The notes under the pieces were generated by a model. The model did no database searches. It saw only the letters and a program-made list of their open reading frames with translations, and had not been told where the DNA came from. Positions 46,250 through 54,490 of a DNA stretch of 64,000 nt are shown here, piece by piece; positions within the stretch are counted from its first letter, which is position 1; each line of letters starts with the position of its first letter. Origin of the DNA: Bordetella petrii (lineage in GTDB: Bacteria; Pseudomonadota; Gammaproteobacteria; Burkholderiales; Burkholderiaceae_B); NCBI GenBank assembly GCA_017745595.1, contig WMBV01000018.1, positions 60,507-124,506 of the forward strand. The letters run 5' to 3'. The position numbers and the translations under genes are program-made.

Positions 46250-46849
46250 TCATGGGCGTGTCTCCACCCAGATCGGATGCGCAACGCCGATCACGGCGGA
46301 TGCGCTGACTGGGCCGAAATAGCGGCTGTCGAACGATGCCGGATTGGTCACGCTCAACAGGAACAGTTCGCCCGCCTCAAGGCGACGGCAAAGCTGCAAG
46401 GATGGCAACGGTCGGCCCAGCCGGTCGGTAGGCAGCGCAGCGGCCATCGGCACGCTGTCGATGCGTACCTGACCGGCGACTATGCAGACGTGTTGTGGTG
46501 CGACCGCGCCCACACGTTTGAGCAGCGGAACGTGTACGGGCAGGTAGCCGTGCTGCGCAGCGAGCGCGGCAACATCTGGCGGCAGCGTCGTCACGACGAC
46601 GCTGCCCACGGACAAGGGACGTGGCAGCGAGTCGGCGCCGTGGCGCTGCGGATCGACGCGATACCAACCGACCGGAACGCTGTCGGACGGGTTGTAGATC
46701 AGGCGCGGCAACGGCTGCACGAAAGCCGCCCAGGCCAGCGCAGCGAGGCCGACGGCGGCAATGCCCGCCAGCACGAGGCGAGCGCGCAGGCGCGAGTGAG
46801 GAAGCGGCGCAGCTTTGGGCGTGCGTGCGGCGGTGGGATGGGCTGTCAT
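46250..46849 (-). CDS. traF: TraF-like S26 signal peptidase
   Basis: This 199-residue protein has an N-terminal membrane segment (LVLAGIAAVGLAALAWAAF). The S26 Ser motif is NPSDSVPVGWYRV and the Lys motif is VPLLKRVGAVAP; the end of the domain reads FDSRYFGPVSASAVIGVAHP. In RP4, TraF matures and cyclises the TrbC pilin. A trbC gene is present at 17728. Its ATG overlaps the stop of the DUF2840 gene (ATGA). Confidence 0.93.
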   Translation of the reverse strand: MTAHPTAARTPKAAPLPHSRLRARLVLAGIAAVGLAALAWAAFVQPLPRLIYNPSDSVPVGWYRVDPQRHGADSLPRPLSVGSVVVTTLPPDVAALAAQHGYLPVHVPLLKRVGAVAPQHVCIVAGQVRIDSVPMAAALPTDRLGRPLPSLQLCRRLEAGELFLLSVTNPASFDSRYFGPVSASAVIGVAHPIWVETRP

Positions 46850-47391
46850 GGCAGCGCCCTCCCGGCCAGCCAGGCGGCATGCCGCTCGGCGGTGTATTCG
46901 GGCAGCGGCAAATGCGCGGCGAGCCGGTTGGCGAGCATGCGCCAGTACGCGGGCGATACGTCAATGGCAGCGATGCCCAGCGCCTCGATGCCGTCGATGC
47001 GTTCCAGCACGGCACGCACATTGGCGTCACCTTCTGCATGCAGCAGCAGGCACGCGCCTGGCTGCACGCCGGGGATGCGCTGCGTGGCATCAAGCGGTGT
47101 AGCAGCCTGCATCACCATGAGCTGCCAGCGGATCGTGCCGTAGTCGTTGGCCTGCCAGCGAACGCGGCAGAGCATTGCTCCCGGCATGAACATGGCACAG
47201 CGCCGCCAGCGATCGAGCTGGAGCGTACGAGCTGGTGCGCCGAAGCGCAGGTAGAGCTTGAAGCGCGGTTCGATGTAAGCCAGCGCCACGCGCGTCAGTG
47301 GCGTGCTGACAGGCTGGCTGGAAGAGGCTTCATGGGTAGCCGTGGCCGCACTGGCGGCAGGTGCGGCAGCAGACAATGCGGATGTGGTCAT
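46846..47391 (-). CDS. DUF2840 protein
   Basis: This 181-residue protein has an Ala/Ser-rich start, then LTRVALAYIEPRFKLYLRFG, RCAMFMPGAMLCRVRWQAND and GACLLLHAEGDANVRAVLER. These match the DUF2840 family, found with parA and traF in Tn4371-like elements. Function unknown. Four-base overlaps with both neighbours make it the third member of a tightly coupled four-gene set. Confidence 0.88.
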   Translation of the reverse strand: MTTSALSAAAPAASAATATHEASSSQPVSTPLTRVALAYIEPRFKLYLRFGAPARTLQLDRWRRCAMFMPGAMLCRVRWQANDYGTIRWQLMVMQAATPLDATQRIPGVQPGACLLLHAEGDANVRAVLERIDGIEALGIAAIDVSPAYWRMLANRLAAHLPLPEYTAERHAAWLAGRALP

Positions 47392-47675
47392 GGCGTGTTC
47401 TCCCTGCGGTGTTCTGGAAACTCTCGCTCCAGCAAACCGCGCAGCAGGTCGGCCACGGTCACGCCTTGGGTGAAGGCCGACACCTTGATGCGTGCCCGCA
47501 TGGCAGGCGTGATGTCGAGGGTCAGGCGAGCGGTGTAGAGGTCGCCCTTGTTGAGCGCATCGGCATCGCCCTGGCGAATCCAAGCCTCGGCGTGCGGATT
47601 GGCGGGCGGACGCGTGCCTATGCCGACCCGCTTGGCCGGGCGTTTGCCGTTGGGTGGGTTGCTGTTGTCGCTCAT
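47388..47675 (-). CDS. ParG-like ribbon-helix-helix partition protein
   Basis: This 95-residue protein has a basic, flexible N-terminus (NGKRPAKRVGIGTRPPANPH) and a C-terminal ribbon-helix-helix-like core (ARLTLDITPAMRARIKVSAF, then GVTVADLLRGLLEREF). This is the ParG layout: the small DNA-binding partner of a ParA ATPase that binds the centromere site and represses its operon. Its ATG overlaps the parA stop. Confidence 0.85.
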   Translation of the reverse strand: MSDNSNPPNGKRPAKRVGIGTRPPANPHAEAWIRQGDADALNKGDLYTARLTLDITPAMRARIKVSAFTQGVTVADLLRGLLEREFPEHRRENTP

Positions 47676-48310
47676 GACGGCCACCGCAGCAGTTCATCGA
47701 CCAGCGCGGTGATTTCCTGCGCCGCTGCGCTATCGGGGGCTGTCTCCCGCGCCAATCGACCCGCAGCCACGCTGTCGGCAAAGACGATGCGCTGACGCAC
47801 CTCGCTGCGCAGCGCTGGCAACGGTTGTTCGGCCAAGGCTTGCCGTGCTTCGCGCCCGATCACCGTGGTGCTGACGCGCCGGTTGATGACGAAGGCCGCG
47901 CGTAGCGCAGGCCGGAACACCTGGGCCTCACGGATCAGTGCCACCATCTCGGCGCTGGCCCACAGGTCGTAGGGGCTGGGTTGTACCGGGATCAGCACCC
48001 GTTCGGCCGCCAGCAGCGCAGAGCGCGCCAAGGCGGCGATCCGGGGTGGCCCGTCAATGATGACGTGATCGGCCCGCCTGGCGAGTTCTGGGGCTTCCTG
48101 GTGCAGTGTTTCGCGTGCCAGGCCCACGGCGCTGAACAGCCTGGGCAAGCCCTGCTGGCTTCTGCGCTGCGTCCAGTCGAGTGAGGAACCCTGCGGGTCG
48201 GAATCCAGCAGGACGACGTGCTGGCCGCGCAAGGCCAGTTCCCCAGCGATATGGGTGGCGAGCGTGGTTTTGCCGACACCGCCTTTCTGGTTGAGCAAGG
48301 CGACGATCAT
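47672..48310 (-). CDS. parA: ParA-family partition ATPase
   Basis: This 212-residue protein starts MIVALLNQKGGVGKTTLATH, a deviant Walker A with the signature Lys. The switch regions are LLDSDPQGSSLDW and HVIIDGPPRIAALARSAL; VLIPVQPSPYDLWASAEMV follows. The ATG at 48310 has GGAGG nine bases upstream; the longer frame to 48415 is leader DNA. It lies between the iterons and the parG-like gene and probably segregates the circular form of the element. Confidence 0.94.
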   Translation of the reverse strand: MIVALLNQKGGVGKTTLATHIAGELALRGQHVVLLDSDPQGSSLDWTQRRSQQGLPRLFSAVGLARETLHQEAPELARRADHVIIDGPPRIAALARSALLAAERVLIPVQPSPYDLWASAEMVALIREAQVFRPALRAAFVINRRVSTTVIGREARQALAEQPLPALRSEVRQRIVFADSVAAGRLARETAPDSAAAQEITALVDELLRWPS

Positions 48311-48419
48311 GGCGCGGCCCTCCAGCTTGGAAGACCGGACTGTTTTTGCCGCGTCGAACGGGGTGTTTTTTGCAGTTCTTGCTGGCTGTTTTTTCGGCCT
48401 GCGGTAGTTGTCCACCGCG

Positions 48420-48599
48420 ATGCTGCTTCTCTACCAATAGTTAGAGAATTTAAGTTAGTAATGTTAGAGAGATCGCAAACCCGCGCCGTTACTGGCTTTG
48501 CGGCGTTTTCGTACTCCTGATAGCACGATAGGCGTACTCCTGATAGCACGACACCTCTTACTCCTGATAGCACGACCCCATCCACAGCTTTTCCCGCTG
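48420..48599. other. Putative replication origin (AT-rich stretch, iterons, DnaA-box-like sites)
   Basis: Between repA and parA. 48430-48480 is AT-rich with repeated GTTAGAGA, suitable for strand opening. Three 17-bp direct repeats follow at 48512, 48535 and 48559. Downstream are ATCCACAGC (48580-48588) and GTTATCCCCG (48599-48608), which resemble DnaA boxes with one or two mismatches. This organisation fits a RepA-driven vegetative origin. Confidence 0.7.
48512..48575. repeat. Three iterons, 17 bp, TACTCCTGATAGCACGA
   Basis: Exact copies at 48512-48528, 48535-48551 and 48559-48575, with start-to-start spacing of 23 and 24 bases, about two helical turns. Exact conservation and phase are typical for initiator-binding iterons. 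They lie 25 bases past the repA stop codon. Confidence 0.92.
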
Positions 48600-49448
48600 T
48601 TATCCCCGTGCCGTCTGCGGCACGGGCCGGAAGGTCAGCAATTCCATGTCGTCCTCGGGAATCCGCACGATGCCCAGCTCGTACCCCGGCAGCGATTGCC
48701 GGGCGACCAACGCCCGCAGGTCGTAGGCGAAATCCGAGAACCGCGTGCTGCTGCCCGACTTGCGGTGCAGATGCCGGAAGTCGAACTGCCAGCCGTATTC
48801 CTGCTTGCCGCCGTGCTTGCGCACCAGGCGGTACAACCAGCGCTCGATGCCGCCCGTGAGTTGGAAGTACGTCGGGTCGATGGTCAGCACCAGGGCGGCA
48901 TCCAGCACGCCCGCATAGAACCAGTCCGGCAGGATCAGTTCGATCCCCAGCGGTGTGCCGTTGGCATCGGCCAGCTCCTTCCACTCGTTGATCCACGAAA
49001 AGCGGTGCAAACGCCTTCCCGTGGTTTCGCGAATGGACGTTGCCACCGTGGTCGATTGCAGTCGGTCGAGCGCGGCCTTGAGACGCTGGTAGTCGCGCAG
49101 CGACTTGCCGCGCCCGATGAAGCGCAGGATCTCGTAGGGCGTGGCCTGCATCCGCCGGGAAGGCTGGATGCCCGCGTCCTTGGCTTCGACGATCTGGCTG
49201 GCCGCCCAGATCAGAATGTCTGCATCCCAGATGGTGGCAATACCATGCTCCTGCGTGCCTTCCACGCGAATGGTGATGTTGCCGCTGCGAAAGTCGATCG
49301 GCGCGGTGCGCCGCGACTTCGCCAGCGAGAAAAACGGATAGGCCATCAAGTCCTGGGCATCGCGCGGTGCCATGTCCTCGCCCGGCAGAGCGCGGAATAG
49401 GTCGAGCTGTTCGCGCTGCTGCAAGGCGTGCCCTGGTGGGCGGGACAT
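48600..49448 (-). CDS. repA: Replication initiator protein RepA (RPA family)
   Basis: This 282-residue protein has conserved blocks AYPFFSLAKSRRTAPIDFRS, GIATIWDADILIWAASQIVE, YEILRFIGRGKSLRDYQRLK, LPDWFYAGVLDAALVLTIDP and GGIERWLYRLVRKHGG. It probably binds the iterons beyond its stop codon. The ATG at 49448 (MSRPPGHALQQ) is preferred over an in-frame GTG at 49460. In Tn4371-like elements this gene precedes parA and is thought to allow replication of the excised circle. Confidence 0.93.
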   Translation of the reverse strand: MSRPPGHALQQREQLDLFRALPGEDMAPRDAQDLMAYPFFSLAKSRRTAPIDFRSGNITIRVEGTQEHGIATIWDADILIWAASQIVEAKDAGIQPSRRMQATPYEILRFIGRGKSLRDYQRLKAALDRLQSTTVATSIRETTGRRLHRFSWINEWKELADANGTPLGIELILPDWFYAGVLDAALVLTIDPTYFQLTGGIERWLYRLVRKHGGKQEYGWQFDFRHLHRKSGSSTRFSDFAYDLRALVARQSLPGYELGIVRIPEDDMELLTFRPVPQTARG

Positions 49449-49474
49449 GGCGATGGCCACCGACGATGCGCCGA

Positions 49475-49756
49475 TCAGCGCGCACGGCTGTCAGCCGAGT
49501 GGTGCTCGGCATATTCGGGGTCGGAAGTGGTCTCGAAGCTGCGCGTTTCCGCCCAGGCATCGAGGTCGGCCACGGCGTACATGACACGGCGACCGAACTT
49601 GCGAAACTTCGGGCCACCACCGATGACGCGCTGTTTCTCCAGCGTGCGCGGTGACAGGCGCAGGTAGTCGGCAGCCTCATCGTTGGTGAGATAGCGCTGG
49701 GGTTGTGCGGGTGTAGCAACGGGAGCGGCGGCAGGCCGCAAGGGAGCGGGTCGCAT
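49475..49756 (-). CDS. Helix-turn-helix (MerR/excisionase-type) DNA-binding protein
   Basis: This 93-residue protein has a Pro/Ala-rich start, then the single HTH typical of small AlpA/Xis-like proteins (YLTNDEAADYLRLSPRTLEK; GGPKFRKFGRRVMYAVADLD). GGAGG lies about eight bases before the ATG at 49756. It may regulate repA-parA or assist excision; the sequence does not decide. Confidence 0.88.
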   Translation of the reverse strand: MRPAPLRPAAAPVATPAQPQRYLTNDEAADYLRLSPRTLEKQRVIGGGPKFRKFGRRVMYAVADLDAWAETRSFETTSDPEYAEHHSADSRAR

Positions 49757-49831
49757 GGGATGTACCTCCATCAAGCCCGGCCACACAGCGCAGCCGGATG
49801 GAGGCAGTCTCAAGAAACTTGAGGCTCTTGC

Positions 49832-50638
49832 TCAGGGACGTTCTGCAGGAGTTGCGAAACGTCCCCCCTCATGCGAAGTGACAGCCGGAAGCTGTGCCAG
49901 ACGGCGATAACCGCCGCGCATCAGCCCATCGCCCCGGCGCACTAGCCGCCGCACGCGGGCGCGCAGAGCGCTGTCGGCGTGCCAGTCGGCGGTAACGGCA
50001 TCCACACCAAACAGCCCTTCGGCCACCTCCCGCAAGGACGCGCCCGCCAGGGTCGCGTCCAGCGCCTGAAGCGTGTGCAGTTCCAGCAATGCGGACAGCG
50101 GCGGACGTGGCCGGACGGTCGCCGCAGGTACGGCACCGGCAGCTACGGCGATTTTGTTCAATTCGCTCGCCAGGGCCGCATAGCGTTCGCAAGGCGCGGC
50201 GCAGGCCCGGATGGCATAGGCGTAAGCCATGCCATCGGCCAAGCCTGGCGCGAGCACGAAACGCAGGCAGCAGCCGGGCCAGCACGCCACCAGCAACAGG
50301 CGCTTGCCGTCATGGATCAGGTGTTTGTGGCCCGGCAGCTTCCAGAACTCAAAGCACCGGGCATCGGGCGGCGGATCGGCATCCGGGTAGAGCTGCACCA
50401 CGGCATCGTGATCGGGGAACCAGGCCGGGTGCGCGTCCCGCGCATCCAGGGCGGGATCTTCCAGCAGGCGCAGCCCCCAATGTCCGGCAGCATCCGGTTG
50501 GCGACGACGGCGCAGCCAGTCGTGCCGATAGTCTGGATGACGGCGCAGGTACTCCCAGGCCAACGCCGGGCCATCCAGGTGCAGAACGTAGAGATAGGCC
50601 GCCGTGGCATACCACGGCTCGGCACTGCGATCAGCCAT
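49832..50638 (-). CDS. DUF2285/DUF6499-type regulatory protein
   Basis: This 268-residue protein has an N-terminal part (LAWEYLRRHPDYRHDWLRRR) matching the small transcriptional-regulator domain usual in these proteins. The C-terminal DUF2285 part (SALLELHTLQALDATLAGAS; LREVAEGLFGVDAVTADWHA; RVRRLVRRGDGLMRGGYRRL) carries a likely HTH. It is common in Tn4371-like backbones next to the excisionase-like gene, and probably regulatory. Confidence 0.88.
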   Translation of the reverse strand: MADRSAEPWYATAAYLYVLHLDGPALAWEYLRRHPDYRHDWLRRRRQPDAAGHWGLRLLEDPALDARDAHPAWFPDHDAVVQLYPDADPPPDARCFEFWKLPGHKHLIHDGKRLLLVACWPGCCLRFVLAPGLADGMAYAYAIRACAAPCERYAALASELNKIAVAAGAVPAATVRPRPPLSALLELHTLQALDATLAGASLREVAEGLFGVDAVTADWHADSALRARVRRLVRRGDGLMRGGYRRLAQLPAVTSHEGGRFATPAERP

Positions 50639-50960
50639 GAGGCAACCTCCCTGTGCTGGGGATGCGTCGCCACGGCGAAACGGCGTGCTACGAGGCCATC
50701 GTCAAAACGTCATGGGTGAAGCGTAAACTGGCAGTGTCAAGACCGATGAACTCCGATGCGTTGCTGAAATCGTCCGAGTGCGACGGCGGCAACGCACTCC
50801 AATGGCATGCCGCGTCGGTCAGCTTGCCGCAGCCCGCGCTAGGCATCATGACCGTTTCGATCTGGCACGCACCGCTTCGGTGCAACACTGCCGATTCAGA
50901 CCGAACGGGTCACAGACCAGACCGAAATAGACACAGTGCGCCACCGCTTCGCGGTGGCCC
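50639..50960. other. Intergenic stretch with hairpins, no gene seen
   Basis: About 320 bases. A CCACCGC-TTC-GCGGTGG hairpin (50941-50957) lies directly after the DUF2958 stop codon and may act as its terminator, though no T-run follows. A smaller GCACCG-CTT-CGGTGC hairpin lies at 50871-50885. No frame in this stretch has convincing protein composition. Confidence 0.5.
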
Positions 50961-51308
50961 TCAATCGGTGATCGAGCCGTTGTCTTCGGCCAGCCGCAGG
51001 TATTCCGACAGCCGCCGCACCGGCTGGAAGTAGCGATCCCGCATCACGGGCTGCTGGCGCGGCCCGACGATGGCGGCCAGGTCGGACAGCTTCACCGTTC
51101 CCAGTGCAGGCATGCCAATCCCCAAGTCGATCAGGCCGTGGGCAGTATCGCCATCGGCTGGGTCGAGCGAAGCCAGGAGCCAGGTGGCATGCGCATCTGG
51201 CGTGAACAGGCGCACCACGGGCAGCGGGTCGGTGTCCTGCCCGGCAGCGCGGGCCAGGCCGTTGGCCAGCAGGCGCGTGCGCTCGTCGGCGGTGATGAGC
51301 GGAGTCAT
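50961..51308 (-). CDS. DUF2958 protein
   Basis: This 115-residue protein starts MTPLITADERTRLLANGLAR; then come DPLPVVRLFTPDAHATWLLA, DTAHGLIDLGIGMPALGTVK and RDRYFQPVRRLSEYLRLAED. This is the DUF2958 pattern, a small conserved protein of conjugative elements with no known function. The start at 51308 was chosen because the upstream 50 codons are Cys-rich and unlike protein. Confidence 0.9.
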   Translation of the reverse strand: MTPLITADERTRLLANGLARAAGQDTDPLPVVRLFTPDAHATWLLASLDPADGDTAHGLIDLGIGMPALGTVKLSDLAAIVGPRQQPVMRDRYFQPVRRLSEYLRLAEDNGSITD

Positions 51309-51526
51309 GGCTGTACGTCCATGGACTTGCAGAGCAGCAGAGACGCTTTCACGCCTTCCCACAAAAGCACCAATGCGCAACCCCACGCATCCGCAGAAGC
51401 GTAAAGGCACGAAGGCACATGCACGGAAGTCAGGAAAGACACAGATCAGGCTCTCCACTTTTGAAGAAAGCCGCCAATGCGGATTTCAGTAAAGGCACAA
51501 ATGCATCAAAATACACCACATGAACA

Positions 51527-51547
51527 CTATAGATTGTAGCGCTATAG
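51527..51547 (+). promoter_or_regulatory. Possible operator of the XRE-ATPase operon
   Basis: Two CTATAG sites (51527-51532 and 51542-51547) flank the palindrome TAGCGCTA (51537-51544), about 45-60 bp before the XRE start codon. Repeated short palindromes at a promoter are typical for autoregulated XRE repressors. The link is inference from position. Confidence 0.5.
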
Positions 51548-51589
51548 GGCGCAACAGGTTGTCATTCTGGATTTTGGGGAAAGTCCAAT

Positions 51590-51889
51590 ATGACGACTCT
51601 CAAGCCGTCGCTGCCAGAAGCATTGCGAAGGATCAGGAAAGCACGTGGGCTGAGCCAAGAGGCGTTCTCCGACGTGTCCAGTCGCACCTATCTCAGTTCT
51701 CTAGAGCGCGGGCTGAAAAGCCCGACGCTGAACAAGTTAGACGAGTTGTGTGAGGTACTTGGGGTGCATCCGTTGACACTATTAACCCTAACTTATTGTG
51801 GCGTGAGGCCAGCCGACGCCGAACATCTTTTGCTGAATATAAAAAAGGAAATTGACGATATTAAGGACTGCTTTCATGAAAAATACTAA
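51590..51889 (+). CDS. XRE-family helix-turn-helix regulator
   Basis: This 99-residue protein has a single Cro/CI-type HTH (LPEALRRIRKARGLSQEAFS; SRTYLSSLERGLKSPTLNKL; LCEVLGVHPLTLLTLTYCGV) and a helical tail (LLLNIKKEIDDIKDCFHEKY). GGGGAAAG precedes the ATG. Its end overlaps the following ATPase gene by 14 bases, so the two are one operon. It most likely represses the pair. Base composition of the region is much lower in GC than the flanking ICE genes, a sign of separate acquisition. Confidence 0.93.
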   Translation: MTTLKPSLPEALRRIRKARGLSQEAFSDVSSRTYLSSLERGLKSPTLNKLDELCEVLGVHPLTLLTLTYCGVRPADAEHLLLNIKKEIDDIKDCFHEKY

Positions 51890-53870
51890 AGTTTACCCAG
51901 GAATAAACCCAAGAGCACAAATTAATAATTTCTCGTTTGAAGAGCGAAAAATTGCCAGAGCCTTTGAGGCTGAATTCTACATAACTGGTGGATTTGATAA
52001 TTTAAAACTAGGCCAAAGCGAATATCGGTATTTTTTTATAAAATTTCCAGAGGAAAAATCAGCACTATTTGGAGTAAGGGACGAGATTATCGTCCTCCTC
52101 AGCCCATTCGAAAACTTCGAACCAAGAACACTAGATGCAATTGAGAAAATTCAAGAAAAAAACTCCGGCTTCAGACTCGATAAAATATGCGCATTTGTCA
52201 TATCAAAAGACGGAAATTTTATTGAAAAATTAAACTCCACAATAAAAACTCAGAAAGAGTGTCGAATAATTACGCCTTTTACTTACCAAGAGTTAGGCGT
52301 CAAACAGTCTTCGGACTTTTTTCGAAGAAGAATAAAAGAATATTTCTTTGAAAGAAATCTTTATGATTTCGACTCTCCGCTAAGAAAGGATTTGTATTTT
52401 TTTGGCAGAGATGAAATTTGTCAAAACATTATTGACAAACACTCAACCGGGCAAAGCGCATCATTATTCGGACTAAGAAGAAGCGGGAAAACATCCATAC
52501 TTCTTTCAATAAAAAGAAGAATTGAAGCTCAAGGCGGATATGTCAGCGTAGTTGATTGTCAAATCATCTACCAAGTCAGGTGGAATTTGGCGCTGCTTTT
52601 TTTGGTCAAACAATTAAACAGCGAGCACCATGCAAAAATAGTAATAGACGATAACAGTTACTCCGAAGACAGGGCTGCAATATCGTTCATAAGTGACATC
52701 GAAAAAATAAATAAAAAGTTACGCAAGAGCATACTGTTGGCATTTGACGAGGTGGAGCAGATAACTTTTGATGTTTCTTTTTCTAACGAATGGAAAGATG
52801 GGTCTAGCTACGTTAGGTTTTGGCATGCAATAAGAAGCTTATACCAAAAACCAGAATACCCGATAACTATACTTGTAGCTGGAACAAACCCAAGATGCCT
52901 TGAGGTGCCATTTGTCATGGGAGGCGATAATCCACTTTATGGCCAGATAAAGCCAGAGTACATTCCTGGGTTTAGCATAAATCAAGCAAAGCAAATGCTT
53001 GAAACGCTATCCTCATACATGGGAATATGTATCGACGAGGATATTTACGCTTATTTGGTTAGAGAATTTGGTGGCCATCCTTTTTTGATGCGGCAAGCAT
53101 GCTCATATATGAAAACTGAGGTTGATAAATTAGACAGCAGAAAGATCGACAGACTGCTGTATGAAAGATCAGTTTTATCATTCAGCCAGGGGGCTGGTCA
53201 TGGGTTCTGCGAGATGGTTATAGGTGTGCTTTCTGAGCACTATAAAGATGAATACACCATGCTTTCTTATTTGGCCAGAGGTGATATATCTGACTTTAAT
53301 GATCTGGCGGCCAGCGACACAAACTACACCCAACACCTTATCGGATACGGAGTCATATCAAGGTCGGAGAATGGATACGACTTTAAAATTGATGCGGTAA
53401 AAAAACATCTATCAACAAAGGAAAGATACAGGAAACTAAATCTTACTGACGCAGAAAAATTATCAGAAATAGGTGCCAGGAGAAACGAGGTAGAGCACCG
53501 TCTCAGAAAGCTTGTATCTCAGGTTCTTCGGATGGCTTACGGCGAACAAGCCGCTAAGAACTTAGTTCTTGCAAAACATGATCCCAAAAATAAGGCTAAA
53601 TATTCTAATTTAGAGTACAGAGACTTGTTTAACGCAAACAAGCATGAAATATATTTCAACGACCTAAAAGAGTTAATGCGGAAAAACTGGGAGAATGGAT
53701 TTAGAAATATTTTTTCTGAGGATGTTGAAAAATTCAGTTCCAGAATGACATTACTAAACTCCATCGGAAGAAGTGATGCTCATAAGAAGGATGTCAGCGA
53801 TTCGGATATGCAGAGCTTCCGTGGGGCCATGAGTTGGCTGGAAGAGAAAGTTGACGACTACTTTTCTTGA
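51876..53870 (+). CDS. P-loop ATPase with unknown N-terminal domain and HEPN-like C-terminus
   Basis: This 664-residue protein starts at the ATG at 51876 (AGGA upstream). Residues 20-165 form a mixed alpha/beta domain I do not recognise. An FGRDEICQNI lead-in (176-185) opens a STAND/AAA-like ATPase with Walker A GLRRSGKTS (199-207), Walker B SILLAFDEVEQ (285-295) and a sensor-like TILVAGTNPR (331-340). Residues 365-520 are helical (PGFSINQAKQMLETL, then FGGHPFLMRQACSYMKTE), as in the winged-helix part of STAND proteins. The last 130 residues (RRNEVEHRLRKLVSQVLRMA to GRSDAHKKDV) resemble a HEPN domain of the Swt1 type, with R632 and H636 as possible active residues. AT-rich codon use differs from all neighbours. 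Coupled to an XRE gene, it looks like a defence effector; that is inference. Confidence 0.85.
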   Translation: MKNTKVYPGINPRAQINNFSFEERKIARAFEAEFYITGGFDNLKLGQSEYRYFFIKFPEEKSALFGVRDEIIVLLSPFENFEPRTLDAIEKIQEKNSGFRLDKICAFVISKDGNFIEKLNSTIKTQKECRIITPFTYQELGVKQSSDFFRRRIKEYFFERNLYDFDSPLRKDLYFFGRDEICQNIIDKHSTGQSASLFGLRRSGKTSILLSIKRRIEAQGGYVSVVDCQIIYQVRWNLALLFLVKQLNSEHHAKIVIDDNSYSEDRAAISFISDIEKINKKLRKSILLAFDEVEQITFDVSFSNEWKDGSSYVRFWHAIRSLYQKPEYPITILVAGTNPRCLEVPFVMGGDNPLYGQIKPEYIPGFSINQAKQMLETLSSYMGICIDEDIYAYLVREFGGHPFLMRQACSYMKTEVDKLDSRKIDRLLYERSVLSFSQGAGHGFCEMVIGVLSEHYKDEYTMLSYLARGDISDFNDLAASDTNYTQHLIGYGVISRSENGYDFKIDAVKKHLSTKERYRKLNLTDAEKLSEIGARRNEVEHRLRKLVSQVLRMAYGEQAAKNLVLAKHDPKNKAKYSNLEYRDLFNANKHEIYFNDLKELMRKNWENGFRNIFSEDVEKFSSRMTLLNSIGRSDAHKKDVSDSDMQSFRGAMSWLEEKVDDYFS

Positions 53871-53960
53871 CTTCTTTGCAATAGCCACGCGTTTATGCGT
53901 ATTTATTCATGTGCAGCTCATCCTAGGTTTCTGGATTATTTGCATCCGGCTCGTAGTAAA

Positions 53961-53990
53961 GCCGTGCCCGTGACTATAGGTGGGCACGGC
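53961..53990 (-). terminator. Terminator between the ATPase and DUF736 genes
   Basis: A perfect nine-base stem GCCGTGCCC / GGGCACGGC with a 12-base loop. Read on the minus strand it is followed by TTTAC, so it most likely ends the DUF736 transcript; it may also block read-through from the plus-strand operon. Confidence 0.65.
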
Positions 53991-53998
53991 AGAGGCTA

Positions 53999-54313
53999 TT
54001 ATGTTGCCTTCGACTTACTACGTGACCAGATCAGGTCGTGTGCGCCGTCCTCGCCTTCGATCAGGCGGGCATAGACCGTTGCAGGGAACGAAGGATCGTC
54101 AAGGGTCACGGACACATAAGGCCGTCCGGCCTCGCTGGTCTTTTTCCACGCTGCGCCGATGTCGTGACCAGCCGCTTGCAAGCGGTAGTCGGGTGCGCTT
54201 TCGTTGTCACCCTTGTCGTTGGGAACCAGCTTGACCTTGACGTTAAGCGTCAGGGTGCGAAGCGTGCCGGTGAAGCCGTCTTTCTCTGCGGTGAAGGTGC
54301 CGATGTTTGCCAT
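53999..54313 (-). CDS. DUF736 protein
   Basis: This 104-residue protein begins [20 protein letters not shown]; then [40 protein letters not shown] and [20 protein letters not shown]. It is the standard DUF736 family of conjugative elements, small and single-domain, with unknown function; a single-stranded-DNA-binding role is sometimes suggested. GGAGAAA precedes the ATG at 54313. Confidence 0.94.
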   Translation of the reverse strand: MANIGTFTAEKDGFTGTLRTLTLNVKVKLVPNDKGDNESAPDYRLQAAGHDIGAAWKKTSEAGRPYVSVTLDDPSFPATVYARLIEGEDGAHDLIWSRSKSKAT

Positions 54314-54432
54314 GATGATTTCTCCTTTCGGGTTGAACAAGGTCGCGCCAGTGCGTCCTTGTTGTGATCTGCCCGGCGGGGGGATGGGCTGGCCGCACAG
54401 CGGAGCGGTCGCAACAACGTGGAGAACCTGGA

Positions 54433-54490
54433 GGCGAAAAGAATTTGCCCCGCGAGGAATGCGCCCAGCGCAGGGGAAATTGTTTTCGCC
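54433..54490. repeat. Long imperfect inverted repeat upstream of DUF736
   Basis: Left arm 54433-54454 (starts GGCGAAAAGAATTT) and right arm 54469-54490 (ends AAATTGTTTTCGCC) pair at 18 of 22 positions around a 14-base loop. It lies 120-180 bases upstream of the DUF736 start codon on its transcribed side. Confidence 0.8.
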
